Assembly (NCBI GenBank): GCA_023250995.1
Contig: JAHEZO010000008.1
Span: 1-37,194 of the forward strand
Reading direction: 5' to 3'
Length of the DNA: 37,194 bases
Origin: Flavobacteriales bacterium
Lineage (GTDB): Bacteria; Bacteroidota; Bacteroidia; Flavobacteriales_H; JAHEZO01
The notes beneath the pieces were generated by a model. It was not told the DNA's origin and ran no database searches. It saw only the letters and a program-made list of their open reading frames with translations. Both the position numbers and the translations under genes were made by a program. Shown piece by piece: positions 15,630-24,510 of this stretch. Position 1 is the first letter of the stretch. The number at the start of each line of letters is the position of its first letter.

Positions 15630-17072
15630 ATGAAAAAAAAAATAATAATTCTTCTCTCGGTAATTTTAAATTTCATCTTCTTTTTTGGATTTTCACAAAA
15701 TGAAACCGATGCACTCCGTTATTCTCAAAATTTTGCCACGGGTTCTTCAAGATTTACCTCCATGGGTGGTGCTTTCGGAGCACTTGGCGGAGATTTTTCT
15801 TCCTTAAGCAGTAATCCTGCAGGAATTGGAATTTTCAGAAAATCCGAATTTAGTTTTTCTCCCTCCGTGTTTGTTAGTTCTACAAATACGAATCATTATG
15901 GTAATGTTTCCTTCGGGAACAAATCAAATTTTAATTTTGGAAACTGCGGCCTTGTGCTAACTCTAAATAATGGAAAAAATTCAGGTTGGGTAACAACCAG
16001 TCTTGGTTTTGGATATAATCGGTTAAATAATTTTACAACCAGAATTTCTGTTGAAGGCGCTAACAATGGTAGTTCCCTGCTTGATTTGTTTAAAGGGCAA
16101 ATTGAAAAAAATGATTTTTCTCTTTTTGGAACTCAACTGGCCTGGAAAGCTTACTTAATTGATTTCGATTCAGCCGGGAATAAATATTTTACTGTTTTTC
16201 CGACTTATGGTGAAACCCAAAAAAAATCAATTTCAAAATCAGGGTCCATTGGGGAAACAGTATTTTCATTGGGTGGGAATTATAACAATAAACTTTATCT
16301 TGGCGGAACTGTGGGGCTTTCAAAAGTAAGGTATTCTGAAATTTCAAAATATTCAGAAATTTCAAATCCCAAAGACACAAACATTATTTTAAATTCTTTT
16401 TCTCTTAATGAAAACCTAAGCACCTCCGGTTCGGGAATAAATTTTAAAATCGGAATGATATACCGTTTGATGGAATTTATTAGGATAGGAGGAGCATTCC
16501 ATTCACCCACATTTTATGATTTATCTGATAAATGGGATGCCAATCTAAAATCAGATTTTAAGGATTCATCATCCGAATACAGTTCAGATCCCGGACAAAT
16601 AAACTATTCACTTTCTACTCCATTTAAGGCCATAGGGAGTTTAGCCTTAGTTTTTGGAAAAATTGGTTTGATAAGTTGTGATTATGAGTTTGTGGATTAT
16701 TCAGGATCTCGATTATCTCCCAGCGGAGCCAGCGATTACAGTTTTTCAAAAGAAAATAACCTTATTGCTGAAAAATATGTTCCTGCAGGAAATATTAAAT
16801 TAGGAACAGAATGGAAAATTAATCCTTTCAGCCTAAGGGCGGGGTTTGCCAGTTACGGTAACCCGTTTTCCTCAGCAATTGGAAACCAAAGTAAAAATAA
16901 CTGCTATTCTTTGGGGCTTGGAATTCGCGAAGAAGGGTATTTTCTGGATTTTGCCTATGTAATTTCAAATACTTCTGAAAAATACTTCCTTTACAGCTCT
17001 GCTCTAATAAACGGAACAAAAATAAATCAAACCTCCCAAAGTTTTCTGGTTACCCTGGGGTTCAGGTTTTAA
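15630..17072 (+). CDS. OmpP1/FadL/TodX-like outer-membrane protein
   Basis: The ORF track starts at a TTG at 15609; the ATG at 15630 begins a clean signal peptide (MKKKIIILLSVILNFIFFFGFSQ) and is preferred, for 480 residues. The mature N-terminus NETDALRYSQNFATGSSRFTSMGGAFGALGGDFSSLSSNPAGI is the signature of the Bacteroidota branch of the OmpP1/FadL family, whose members are 14-strand barrels that take up hydrophobic molecules. The rest consists of alternating amphipathic beta strands and ends in an aromatic residue (FLVTLGFRF), as expected for insertion by the Bam machinery. The substrate is unknown. It follows the Tyr/Asn-rich lipoprotein. Its stop overlaps that of the convergent zinc-ribbon gene by four bases (TTAA). 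Confidence 0.88.
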   Translation: MKKKIIILLSVILNFIFFFGFSQNETDALRYSQNFATGSSRFTSMGGAFGALGGDFSSLSSNPAGIGIFRKSEFSFSPSVFVSSTNTNHYGNVSFGNKSNFNFGNCGLVLTLNNGKNSGWVTTSLGFGYNRLNNFTTRISVEGANNGSSLLDLFKGQIEKNDFSLFGTQLAWKAYLIDFDSAGNKYFTVFPTYGETQKKSISKSGSIGETVFSLGGNYNNKLYLGGTVGLSKVRYSEISKYSEISNPKDTNIILNSFSLNENLSTSGSGINFKIGMIYRLMEFIRIGGAFHSPTFYDLSDKWDANLKSDFKDSSSEYSSDPGQINYSLSTPFKAIGSLALVFGKIGLISCDYEFVDYSGSRLSPSGASDYSFSKENNLIAEKYVPAGNIKLGTEWKINPFSLRAGFASYGNPFSSAIGNQSKNNCYSLGLGIREEGYFLDFAYVISNTSEKYFLYSSALINGTKINQTSQSFLVTLGFRF

Positions 17073-17833
17073 TTTGCATCAATATCTGTATCCACTAAAA
17101 TTCTTCCGCAATGTTCGCAAACGATAATTTTTTTCCGGGTACGGATATCTAATTGTCGCTGGGGAGGGATTTTATTAAAACAACCCCCGCAGGCATCTCT
17201 TTCAATTTTTACCACTGCCAAACCGTTAATGGCATTTTTTCTTATTTTTTTATAAGCGGTAAGCAGCCGGTCTTCAATAACCTTTTCGGCCTTACCTGAA
17301 GATTTCATTAAATCTTTTTCGTCTATTTCTGTTTCAGAAATAATATCATCCAATTCAGATTTTTTATGCTTTAAATCTTTTTTCCTGTCATTGTGGGTTT
17401 TTTGAACCTCCTCAATAATTTCAGTTTTCTGGGCAATACTGGCTTTGTATTCCTTTATTCTTTTTTCTGCCAATTGTATTTCAAGATTTTGATATTCAAT
17501 TTCCTTGGTCAGAGCATCGAATTCCCGGTTGTTTCTTACCTTGTTCTGTTGGCCTTCGTATTTTTTTATTAAAACCGTTGCCTCTTTGATAAGGTTTTTC
17601 TTTTCGTTGATAGAGTCATTAAGGACCTTCAATTCTTCTTCATAATTTTTTACCCTTGTTTCAAGCCCTTCCACTTCATCTTCCAAATCACGTACTTCCA
17701 AAGGAAGTTCTCCCCGAACCGTTCTTATTTTATCCACTTTTGAATCAATTTGCTGAAGGTTAAATAATGCTTTCAGTTTTTCTTCAACATGCAGATCGGG
17801 TTTGGAGTCTTTTGACATTGTTTTTGCAGCCAT
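17069..17833 (-). CDS. Coiled-coil protein with C4-type zinc ribbon (COG1579/DUF164)
   Basis: The first 180 or so residues are a long, highly charged helical coiled coil (for example VEGLETRVKNYEEELKVLNDSINEKKNLI). The C-terminal 50 residues hold a four-cysteine zinc ribbon, CGGC...CEHCG, with the family's IPPQ segment between the pairs. COG1579 proteins are widespread; a proposed role is in nucleic-acid or ribosome-related functions, but the exact activity is not settled. It is next to nif3 (39-base gap, same strand), a pairing common in Bacteroidota and other phyla. The start at 17833 is kept; a second Met at residue 6 is also possible. Cytoplasmic, no signal peptide. Confidence 0.9.
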   Translation of the reverse strand: MAAKTMSKDSKPDLHVEEKLKALFNLQQIDSKVDKIRTVRGELPLEVRDLEDEVEGLETRVKNYEEELKVLNDSINEKKNLIKEATVLIKKYEGQQNKVRNNREFDALTKEIEYQNLEIQLAEKRIKEYKASIAQKTEIIEEVQKTHNDRKKDLKHKKSELDDIISETEIDEKDLMKSSGKAEKVIEDRLLTAYKKIRKNAINGLAVVKIERDACGGCFNKIPPQRQLDIRTRKKIIVCEHCGRILVDTDIDAN

Positions 17834-17872
17834 AATTTTATTGTATGTTTAATTTTGAGATTAAAATAATAT

Positions 17873-18967
17873 TTAATAATAATTAACAGGATTGGTATTT
17901 ACTTTAGAAAATCGGACGGCAAATGTAGGAAAATTTTGTTTGAGGAATTTTCCGATTAATTCTATGGTAAACTGTTCGCTTTCATAATGACCAATATCTG
18001 CAATAAGAATTTTGCCCTCCGCATCGAAAAACTGGTGGTATTTAAAATCAGAAGTTATGAATAAGTCAGCGCCTTCCACCATGGCATTTTTCAACAATGA
18101 GCTTCCGCTTCCTCCGCAAACAGCTACTTTTTGAATTTTTTTTCTTATCAAACTTGTGTGACGAATACATTTTGTATTCATTACTCTTTTTAAATTTTTA
18201 AGGAAATTAATTTCGGTTTCGGGTTTTTCAAGATAACCAATCATCCCACCGCCAACTCCGGGGATGCTATTATTAAGCAAAATAATGTCATAAGCAACTT
18301 CTTCATATGGGTGAGAGGAAATGAGAGCATCCAAAATTTTTTTTTCCAAATAGGACGGAAAAACCATTTCAATTTTGATTTCCTTTTCAATATGTTGTTT
18401 CCCTTTTCTTCCCACGTAAGGATTCGTACTTTCCAGAGGACGAAAAGTTCCATCACCTACTGAATTAAAACTGCATTCGTCATAATTGCCAATATGACCC
18501 CCGCCTGCTGAAAACATGGCTTGCCTTACTATATTTGCCTTCCCGGCAGGGCAAAAAGTAAAAATTTTTTTAAGGATTTCTTTTTTTGGGGATAAAATTT
18601 TGCAATTCTTTAGCGAGAGTTTCCTGCAAATTTGTGCATTAACCCCATTGTAAACATTATCCAGATTTGTATGAATGGCATAAATGGCGATATTATTCCT
18701 AATTGCTTTAAGCAATGCCCTCTGAATGTAATCAGTTCCTGTAAATTTTTTAATTCCTGAAAAAACTATGGGATGGTGGGCAATTACGAGATTGCATTTA
18801 TTTTTTATTGCTTCCTCAATAACATCTTCTGTGCTGTCAATGCAAATTAAGGCTGATTCAATTATCATTTCGGGGTCGCCCGAAATAAGCCCGGAATTAT
18901 CATAACTTTCCTGAAAAGCCAGGGGGGCAATGGTTTCAAGAAATCCGGTTATTTCCTTTAATTTCAA
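17873..18967 (-). CDS. Nif3-like dinuclear metal-centre protein
   Basis: The protein begins MKLKEITGFLETIAPLAFQESYDNSGLISGD, the standard Nif3 N-terminus, and includes AHHPIVFSGIKK, HTNLDNVYNGVN and, near the C-terminus, the metal-site segment TSDFKYHQFFDA plus GHYESEQ. The 364-residue length includes the central inserted PII-like domain (about 130-235) found in the longer members. Some members of the family are annotated as GTP cyclohydrolase 1 type 2, but the true activity is not certain. The start is TTG, which is well supported: it gives the conserved N-terminus, is preceded by a good AAAGGTG ribosome-binding site, and no in-frame ATG is nearby. It precedes the zinc-ribbon gene and is divergent from lpxK. 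Confidence 0.93.
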   Translation of the reverse strand: MKLKEITGFLETIAPLAFQESYDNSGLISGDPEMIIESALICIDSTEDVIEEAIKNKCNLVIAHHPIVFSGIKKFTGTDYIQRALLKAIRNNIAIYAIHTNLDNVYNGVNAQICRKLSLKNCKILSPKKEILKKIFTFCPAGKANIVRQAMFSAGGGHIGNYDECSFNSVGDGTFRPLESTNPYVGRKGKQHIEKEIKIEMVFPSYLEKKILDALISSHPYEEVAYDIILLNNSIPGVGGGMIGYLEKPETEINFLKNLKRVMNTKCIRHTSLIRKKIQKVAVCGGSGSSLLKNAMVEGADLFITSDFKYHQFFDAEGKILIADIGHYESEQFTIELIGKFLKQNFPTFAVRFSKVNTNPVNYY

Positions 18968-18984
18968 TTTTACACCTTTTGCTG

Positions 18985-18992
18985 CAAATTTA
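18985..18992 (-). promoter_or_regulatory. Bacteroidota -7 element for nif3, candidate
   Basis: The minus-strand sequence TAAATTTG matches TAnnTTTG and lies 17 bases before the TTG start of nif3, so the leader would be very short. Minus-strand TTTG boxes lie 15 and 24 bases upstream, neither at the ideal spacing. Confidence 0.4.
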
Positions 18993-19052
18993 TAAAATGT
19001 TAATGAACAAAAATTGCAAATTCAGGATTTGTATATTCGCAAAAAACCACGA

Positions 19053-20123
19053 ATGAAAATTTTCAGGATCTTATTATTTCCGTTTTCAATTATTTATGGA
19101 CTGGGGGTCTTTTTCAGGAATTTGGCTTATGATTTTAAAATAGTAAAAACTGAATCATTTAAAAACGGGATTATTTCAGTGGGAAATTTATCCTCCGGAG
19201 GTACGGGAAAAAGCCCCCTCATTGAATATTTAATACGATTATTGATTAGTGAAAAAAAAATTGCAACACTCAGTAGGGGATATGGAAGGAAAACCAAAGG
19301 TTATGTGGAAGTAAAAACAATTTCAAAGCCTATTGAGGTTGGTGATGAGCCCCTGCAATTTAAAATTAAGTTCCCCGAAATAGAAGTTGCAGTAGATACC
19401 GACAGGGTAAATGGGGTGAAAAAATTACTTCAGTTAACCACCCCGCCTGACATTATTTTACTTGACGATGCTTTCCAGCACCGAAAAATAAATCCGGGGA
19501 TATCCATTCTCCTAACCGATTATAATGCAATTTATACAGGAGATTTATTATTGCCGGCCGGAAATCTCCGCGAAATGAAAAGCGGTGCAAAACGAGCAGA
19601 TATTATTGTTGTGACAAAAGTTCCGCAGCCTTTCTCACCAATGGAAAAGAGGGTGATGGTGGAACGAGTTAGCCCATTAAAACATCAGAGCATATTTTTT
19701 TCCTTCATTAATTACGGCAACTTTACCCCATTGTACTCAAAAGAAAATATCGCAATGAAAAGCAAAGAATATTATTTGGAAAATAAATTTGTGATTTTGC
19801 TTTTTACAGGAATTGCCAGTTCGGTAAATTTGGTGGATTATTTAAAAGCCGGTGGAGCTCTAGTCAAACACATCCGGTTCAGAGATCATCATAAATATTC
19901 TTCTTCAGATATTAGGAGGATAAAACAATTATTTAATAATATTGCTACGGAAAAAAAACTTATACTTACCACTGAGAAGGATGCTGTAAAATTAAAAAAC
20001 AAAGATTTTGAGAATTCTTTAAAAGATTTTCCAATTTTTTATATACCCATTTTTGCCGATTTCCTAAATGAAGATAAAAGAGATTTTAATGAAAAAATAT
20101 TAGATTATGCTAAAAAACATTAA
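19053..20123 (+). CDS. lpxK: Tetraacyldisaccharide 4'-kinase (lipid A)
   Basis: LpxK phosphorylates the 4' position of the lipid A disaccharide at the inner membrane. The ORF track starts at a TTG at 19014; the ATG at 19053 gives MKIFRILLFPFSIIYGLGVFFRN, the usual membrane-binding N-terminal helix, and 356 residues. The P-loop GGTGKSP is at about 49-55 within SVGNLSSGGTGKSP, followed by SRGYGRKTKGY, GDEPLQFK and DDAFQHR, all landmarks of the family (DDGFQHR in many members, with Ala for Gly here). Its 3' end overlaps the nucleoside phosphorylase gene by 17 bases in another frame, indicating cotranscription. The presence of lpxK confirms a Gram-negative outer membrane. Confidence 0.95.
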   Translation: MKIFRILLFPFSIIYGLGVFFRNLAYDFKIVKTESFKNGIISVGNLSSGGTGKSPLIEYLIRLLISEKKIATLSRGYGRKTKGYVEVKTISKPIEVGDEPLQFKIKFPEIEVAVDTDRVNGVKKLLQLTTPPDIILLDDAFQHRKINPGISILLTDYNAIYTGDLLLPAGNLREMKSGAKRADIIVVTKVPQPFSPMEKRVMVERVSPLKHQSIFFSFINYGNFTPLYSKENIAMKSKEYYLENKFVILLFTGIASSVNLVDYLKAGGALVKHIRFRDHHKYSSSDIRRIKQLFNNIATEKKLILTTEKDAVKLKNKDFENSLKDFPIFYIPIFADFLNEDKRDFNEKILDYAKKH

Positions 20124-20919
20124 ATCAACTGCGAATTTTATTTTAAATAAAGTAAAATTGAAGCCCGACTTCGGAATTATTTTGGGAACCGGTCTGGGAG
20201 GGTTGGTGAAGGAAATAAAATCTACCCACGTTTTACCTTATGAGTCAATCCCCGATTTTCCGGTTTCAACGGTTGAAGGACATTCGGGGAAATTAATTTT
20301 TGGCAAACTGGGAGGCAGAAATGTTGTTGCAATGCAGGGAAGATTTCATTATTATGAAGGATATAATATGAACCAGGTGGTTTTTCCGGTAAGGGTTATG
20401 AAATACCTTGGAATAAAAAAATTATTTGTTTCGAATGCAAGTGGTGGAGTAAATCCCGGTTTTGAAATTGGAGATTTAATGATTCTGAATGATCACATTA
20501 ATCTTTTCCCCACCAACCCGTTAATTGGAAAAAATGAACCTGAATTAGGAGTGAGGTTCCCGGATATGAGCGAGGCCTATGACCGAAAGGCAATTATTTT
20601 GGCAAAAAGTATTGCAAAAAAGAATAAAATTAAAATCCGCCAGGGGGTTTATGTTGGATTAAGCGGCCCCTGCCTTGAAACCCCGGCTGAGTATAAATAT
20701 GCGAGGATTATTGGGGGAGATGCGGTGGGAATGTCAACCGTACCTGAGATAATTGCTGCAAGGCAAATGGGAATTCCATGCTTTGCAATATCAATTATTA
20801 CGGACCTCGGAGTTCCAGGAAAAATTGTTAAGGTTACCCATCAGGATGTTCAGAAAGTTGCAGAATCATCAGAGCCCAAAATGACTCTGATAATAAAAGA
20901 GCTTATTAAGCAAAGTTGA
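20107..20919 (+). CDS. Purine nucleoside phosphorylase, trimeric (class II) type
   Basis: The enzyme cleaves purine nucleosides with phosphate to base and ribose-1-phosphate in salvage. Signatures are ILGTGLGGL, the phosphate-binding VEGHSGK with the catalytic-site His, MQGRFHYYEGY, SNASGGVNPGF, LSGPCLETPAEY and GADAVGMSTVPE-like GGDAVGMSTVPE. The base-site Glu is Glu191. At the position equivalent to human PNP Asn243, exactly 42 residues further on, the protein has Asp233 (IITDLG), which may change base preference (see findings). It starts 17 bases inside lpxK and is followed after 13 bases by a T9SS protein gene. The 270-residue length is normal for the family. Confidence 0.93.
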   Translation: MLKNIKSTANFILNKVKLKPDFGIILGTGLGGLVKEIKSTHVLPYESIPDFPVSTVEGHSGKLIFGKLGGRNVVAMQGRFHYYEGYNMNQVVFPVRVMKYLGIKKLFVSNASGGVNPGFEIGDLMILNDHINLFPTNPLIGKNEPELGVRFPDMSEAYDRKAIILAKSIAKKNKIKIRQGVYVGLSGPCLETPAEYKYARIIGGDAVGMSTVPEIIAARQMGIPCFAISIITDLGVPGKIVKVTHQDVQKVAESSEPKMTLIIKELIKQS

Positions 20920-20932
20920 CTAATCAAAATTT

Positions 20933-22414
20933 ATGAAAAATTCCATCCAGGGTCACAAAAAGGCTCTAATAATGACCCTAATATTATTTTCCTTTTTAAT
21001 GATTATTGGAAATTTTAACAAGGCAAAAGCCCAAAATTTTCCTGCCCAAAATGTTTCCCTCCTTGGGCGTTGGTTCGATTCAACAGTGGTTTCAGAGCCC
21101 CAGCATGGAATAAAATATAACGGAGTTTTTGGCTGGACAAATCCCGGAGATGGAAGGGAATATGCTATTATCGGGTCCACTGCCGGAACATATTTTATTG
21201 AAGTCACCAACCCATCACTTCCTGTTGTTCGTGATTTTGTTGGAGGAAGAAGGGATTCCTGCGTTTGGAGGGAAATACATACATACCAAAATTTTTGTTA
21301 TATGGTGAGTGATGATGGTTTGCCCAACAGTTTTCAGATTGTTGATTTATCTCCTTTGCCCGATTCGGTTCATGTTGTTCACGACAGCACAAACATTATG
21401 AGCCGGTGCCATACAATTTTTGTGGATGGCGATAAGCTTTATGCCGGAATACCCAAGGGCCCTTTCGGACAATCATCCATGGCAGTTTTTAGTTTGAAAA
21501 ATAATCCGGCCAGTCCGTTTTTATTGAGGCGGCTGGAAGAAGATTACACGGGGATTGATGCCACGCATGACATGTTTGTACGTCACGATACTATTTACGC
21601 ATCAATGAGCAATTCGGGGTATTTTGTTTACCGGTTCGACACTTTATTGAATAAATTTTTATTGCTCGGATCCCTTACTTCATATCCTTTTAAAGGATAT
21701 AACCACAGCTCTTCAGTTACCGAAAGCGGAATATCAATTATGTGTGATGAGGTTCCTTCAGGGTTGCAGGTAAAAGCGGTTGACGTGAACGATTTATCAG
21801 ATATTACTGTTACCGATACATTCAAATCAAACACAGGGGCCACTCCGCACAATCCATATGTAGTTGGAAACAACAGAGTAGTTATTGCATATTACCAGGA
21901 TGGTGTTCAGATTTTTGATATTTCGGACCCAAGCAATATAACAAGAAGCGGATATTTTGATACCAGGCCCGAAATTGGGGATAATAACGGATATCCCGGG
22001 GATCCTTATCAAGGTTGCTGGGGCGCATTTACCGGATTGCCGAGCGGAAATTTGCTGGCAAGTGATATGCAAAACGGACTTTTTATCCTGAATATTAACG
22101 CAGCTCTTGGCATGGACGAAAATATTCAAACAAAATCTTTTTCATTTATTTATCCAAATCCTAATACAGGAAAATTTTCCATTCTGTGGAAAAAGGAGAG
22201 AGAAATATCAAGCCTAAAAATTATTTCGGTTCTTGGTTCGATAGTGTTTTCTAAATCTATGATAGAAAATAATTGTGATTTGAGTGGAGATTCCATTTCC
22301 GGAAATTTCCAATACTCCGTTGATGTTTCTGATTTTCCGGAAGGAATTTACTTTGTACTATTAAGCGGGATGAATTTTACTGAAGTAAAAAAGTTGGTAA
22401 AAACCAATGGTTGA
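20933..22414 (+). CDS. Choice-of-anchor B family protein with T9SS sorting domain
   Basis: After a charged N-terminus and a hydrophobic segment (MTLILFSFLMIIGNFNKAKAQ; cleavage probably near residue 34) the protein has the LVIVD-like beta-propeller sequence typical of choice-of-anchor B proteins: NGVFGWTNPGDGREYAIIGSTAGTYFIEVTNPSLP, WREIHTYQNFCYMVSDDG and further repeats ending IFDISDPSNITRSGYFDT. The C-terminus is a T9SS type A domain (FIYPNPNTGKFSILW, GIYFVLLSG, VKKLVKTNG). It should be exported by Sec, then secreted across the outer membrane. The function of the propeller is unknown. It follows the nucleoside phosphorylase closely, so it may ride on that transcript. It is convergent with ribH, 3 bases from its stop. 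Confidence 0.88.
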   Translation: MKNSIQGHKKALIMTLILFSFLMIIGNFNKAKAQNFPAQNVSLLGRWFDSTVVSEPQHGIKYNGVFGWTNPGDGREYAIIGSTAGTYFIEVTNPSLPVVRDFVGGRRDSCVWREIHTYQNFCYMVSDDGLPNSFQIVDLSPLPDSVHVVHDSTNIMSRCHTIFVDGDKLYAGIPKGPFGQSSMAVFSLKNNPASPFLLRRLEEDYTGIDATHDMFVRHDTIYASMSNSGYFVYRFDTLLNKFLLLGSLTSYPFKGYNHSSSVTESGISIMCDEVPSGLQVKAVDVNDLSDITVTDTFKSNTGATPHNPYVVGNNRVVIAYYQDGVQIFDISDPSNITRSGYFDTRPEIGDNNGYPGDPYQGCWGAFTGLPSGNLLASDMQNGLFILNINAALGMDENIQTKSFSFIYPNPNTGKFSILWKKEREISSLKIISVLGSIVFSKSMIENNCDLSGDSISGNFQYSVDVSDFPEGIYFVLLSGMNFTEVKKLVKTNG

Positions 22415-22417
22415 ATC

Positions 22418-22906
22418 TTACCCGGGCATTTTTTCCATGGCTATCATTTTTAAAGCAGTAACGGCCGCTTCCACCCCTTTATTTCCGTGTTTACCACCTG
22501 CCCGTGCTTTTGCCTGATTGAGGTTTTCAGGAGTAAGCACTCCGAAAATCACCGGAATTTCATATTTAAGGTTAAGTTTCATTATTCCCCAGGCAACGGC
22601 CTGACAAATAAAATCAAAATGCCGGGTTTCGCCCTGAATAACGCATCCCAGGCATATTACAGCATCCAAACCTTGCTGGCAAAATATCTGAGCACCTCTT
22701 GGCAATTCAAAACTCCCGGGAACTCTTTTTATCAGGATGTTTTTTTCGGGAACCCCGTTTTCAATCAAAGTTTTTATTGTACCTGCCAGCAGGGATGAGG
22801 TAATTTCATCATTCCACTCAGACACAACAATTCCTAAACGAAGTTTTTTACTCCCTGTAAAATTAAGCTTATTATTAGAGGAAAGATTTTTGAGAATGGA
22901 GGACAT
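22418..22906 (-). CDS. ribH: 6,7-dimethyl-8-ribityllumazine synthase
   Basis: RibH condenses 5-amino-6-ribitylamino-uracil with dihydroxybutanone phosphate in riboflavin synthesis, forming pentamers or 60-mers. The sequence shows GIVVSEWNDEI, VPGSFELPRGAQ, GCVIQGETRHFDFIC (with the catalytic-site His) and GNKGVEAA, all in order. The length of 162 is normal. It lies 21 bases downstream of a TPR membrane protein gene on the same strand, a frequent gene order in Bacteroidota. No FMN riboswitch is visible upstream of the unit. Confidence 0.96.
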   Translation of the reverse strand: MSSILKNLSSNNKLNFTGSKKLRLGIVVSEWNDEITSSLLAGTIKTLIENGVPEKNILIKRVPGSFELPRGAQIFCQQGLDAVICLGCVIQGETRHFDFICQAVAWGIMKLNLKYEIPVIFGVLTPENLNQAKARAGGKHGNKGVEAAVTALKMIAMEKMPG

Positions 22907-22927
22907 TTTAAGGGTTAAAATGGGGTC

Positions 22928-23617
22928 CTATTTCACATAAGATTCTGCACGGGCAAGGTACTTATCAACATTTTTGCCTTCCATTGTTTCCGGGTAATCT
23001 TTTTTTATTTTTTGATACACTTTTTTTGCACCGGAGAAATCATTTTGTAATTCAAAAGCCAGGCCTGCTTTCATAAGATAAACCGGGGCAGTAAACTGAT
23101 TGTCCTCCATTTCGGCTGCAGAAACATAATGAGAAACGGCTTCATCCGTTTTTCCTAATTCCATATAGGCATCTCCAATGGCACCGGCCGCAATTGGTGC
23201 AAGCATCTCATCATCCGAATCAAAATCTTCAAGATATTCAATGGCATTTTCGAATTCGCCTTTCCTGAGATAACATATCCCCGAATAATACTGAGCAAGG
23301 TTTGCAGTTTTGGAAAGACCATAATCACTTATTATCTGAAGAAATCCGAAATAATTGCCATCACCGTTCAAGGCCAGGTCAAAAGAATCTTTTTCAAAAT
23401 ATTGTTCTGCCTTCCACATTTGTTTCTGTGCCTCTTCATCCATGGGCTGAATATAAAGGTATTTGTAGGCAAAATATCCTCCGAAAAGAACAGTTAAAAT
23501 GATTGCAACCAAAGCCAGCCTGTTTTTATTATCTTCAATAAACTGTTCAGTTTTTGAATAAGCCACTTCAACATCAATTATTGGCTCATTGGTTTTTTCG
23601 GATTCCTGTAAACTCAT
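22928..23617 (-). CDS. TPR membrane protein (YfgM-like topology)
   Basis: The 229-residue protein has a short N-terminal cytoplasmic part, one transmembrane helix (about 36-53, RLALVAIILTVLFGGYFAYKYLY), then a soluble C-terminal region of tetratricopeptide-like helical pairs (for example AQYYSGICYLRKGEFENAIEYLEDF and IGDAYMELGKTDEAVSHYVSAAE). The topology resembles E. coli YfgM, which associates with the Sec translocon and periplasmic chaperones; that function is only an analogy here. It is the first gene of a unit with ribH. A minus-strand TACTTTTG box is found 32 bases before the ATG. Confidence 0.85.
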   Translation of the reverse strand: MSLQESEKTNEPIIDVEVAYSKTEQFIEDNKNRLALVAIILTVLFGGYFAYKYLYIQPMDEEAQKQMWKAEQYFEKDSFDLALNGDGNYFGFLQIISDYGLSKTANLAQYYSGICYLRKGEFENAIEYLEDFDSDDEMLAPIAAGAIGDAYMELGKTDEAVSHYVSAAEMEDNQFTAPVYLMKAGLAFELQNDFSGAKKVYQKIKKDYPETMEGKNVDKYLARAESYVK

Positions 23618-23649
23618 AAATTATTAATTGGTTTTTTATAAATGCGTGG

Positions 23650-23657
23650 CAAAAGTA
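23650..23657 (-). promoter_or_regulatory. Bacteroidota -7 element for the TPR protein-ribH unit, candidate
   Basis: The minus-strand sequence TACTTTTG fits TAnnTTTG and lies 32 bases before the ATG at 23617. A minus-strand TTTG lies only 14 bases upstream, closer than the usual 18-21. Confidence 0.4.
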
Positions 23658-23684
23658 AAAAAAATGTAAAGCAAAAAATGAGGA

Positions 23685-24485
23685 TTATTTTTTCCGGTTT
23701 TTTATTTCTGAAAGAACTTTTTTGGTGTAAAGGGGGAAATCTCCCTGCATCATCCAGGCATAATAGGAGGGTTCTTTTTGCAAAACAACTTCTACCGGAA
23801 TTCCTTTATGTTTCCCAAAATTGAAAACTTCTTTACCGTTTTTATCAAAAATAATTCTTCCTGCAAAATCTGCATTATTACTCCTGGAAGAAAATTCATG
23901 TAAAAAGCCAACATCATTTTTAAGATTTTCATATTTTTCAATCTGAGCTAGCAAAATTTCATAAGTTGCTTTAATATCAGCTTCGGCACTATGGGCATTT
24001 TCCAGATTTTTAAAACAATAAAATTTATAGGCAGCAGAAAGGGTTCTTTCCTCCATTTTGTGAAAAATATTCTGAACATCAATCAGATTTCTTCCTTTAA
24101 TTTCAAACTCAATATCTGCCCTTAGGAATTCTTCCACCAAAAGGGGAATATCAAATTTATTTGAATTATAACCTGCCAGGTCACAATTTTCCAGAAATGT
24201 TTTTAATTCATTAGCCACCTCTTTAAAGGTGGGTTTCCCTGCCACATCCTTATCGAAAATTCCATGAATATCTGATGAGGCCGGGGGAATAGGAATGGTT
24301 GGATTAATAAGGGAAGTTTTAATTTCTTCACCCATCTTTCCGGATGTAAACAAATCAGTTTTTGGTGCAGAATCTTCAGGAAATAATTTAAGAAAGGAAA
24401 ATTCTACAATCCGATCGGTTCCAATATTTACACCGGTGGTTTCAAGATCGAAAAAAACCAGAGGTCTGTTTAAAATAAGTTTCAT
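23685..24485 (-). CDS. DEDDh 3'-5' exonuclease (DnaQ/RNase T-like)
   Basis: The N-terminal exonuclease domain carries the metal-binding motif FFDLETTG (Asp13, Glu15), a middle segment YNSNKFDIPLL with the second acidic residue, and NAHSAEADIKAT with the His and final Asp, giving the DEDDh pattern. The last 50 residues contain FNFGKHKGIPVEVVLQKEPSYYAWMM, an accessory module common after such exonucleases in Bacteroidota. It could proofread replication or trim DNA or RNA; the sequence does not decide. It lies 25 bases downstream of a TPR/PD40 envelope protein gene, on the same strand, and is probably cotranscribed with it despite an unrelated function. Start ATG and length (266) are ordinary. 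Confidence 0.92.
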   Translation of the reverse strand: MKLILNRPLVFFDLETTGVNIGTDRIVEFSFLKLFPEDSAPKTDLFTSGKMGEEIKTSLINPTIPIPPASSDIHGIFDKDVAGKPTFKEVANELKTFLENCDLAGYNSNKFDIPLLVEEFLRADIEFEIKGRNLIDVQNIFHKMEERTLSAAYKFYCFKNLENAHSAEADIKATYEILLAQIEKYENLKNDVGFLHEFSSRSNNADFAGRIIFDKNGKEVFNFGKHKGIPVEVVLQKEPSYYAWMMQGDFPLYTKKVLSEIKNRKK

Positions 24486-24510
24486 AGAAAATTAAATGTT
24501 TATTGATTTA

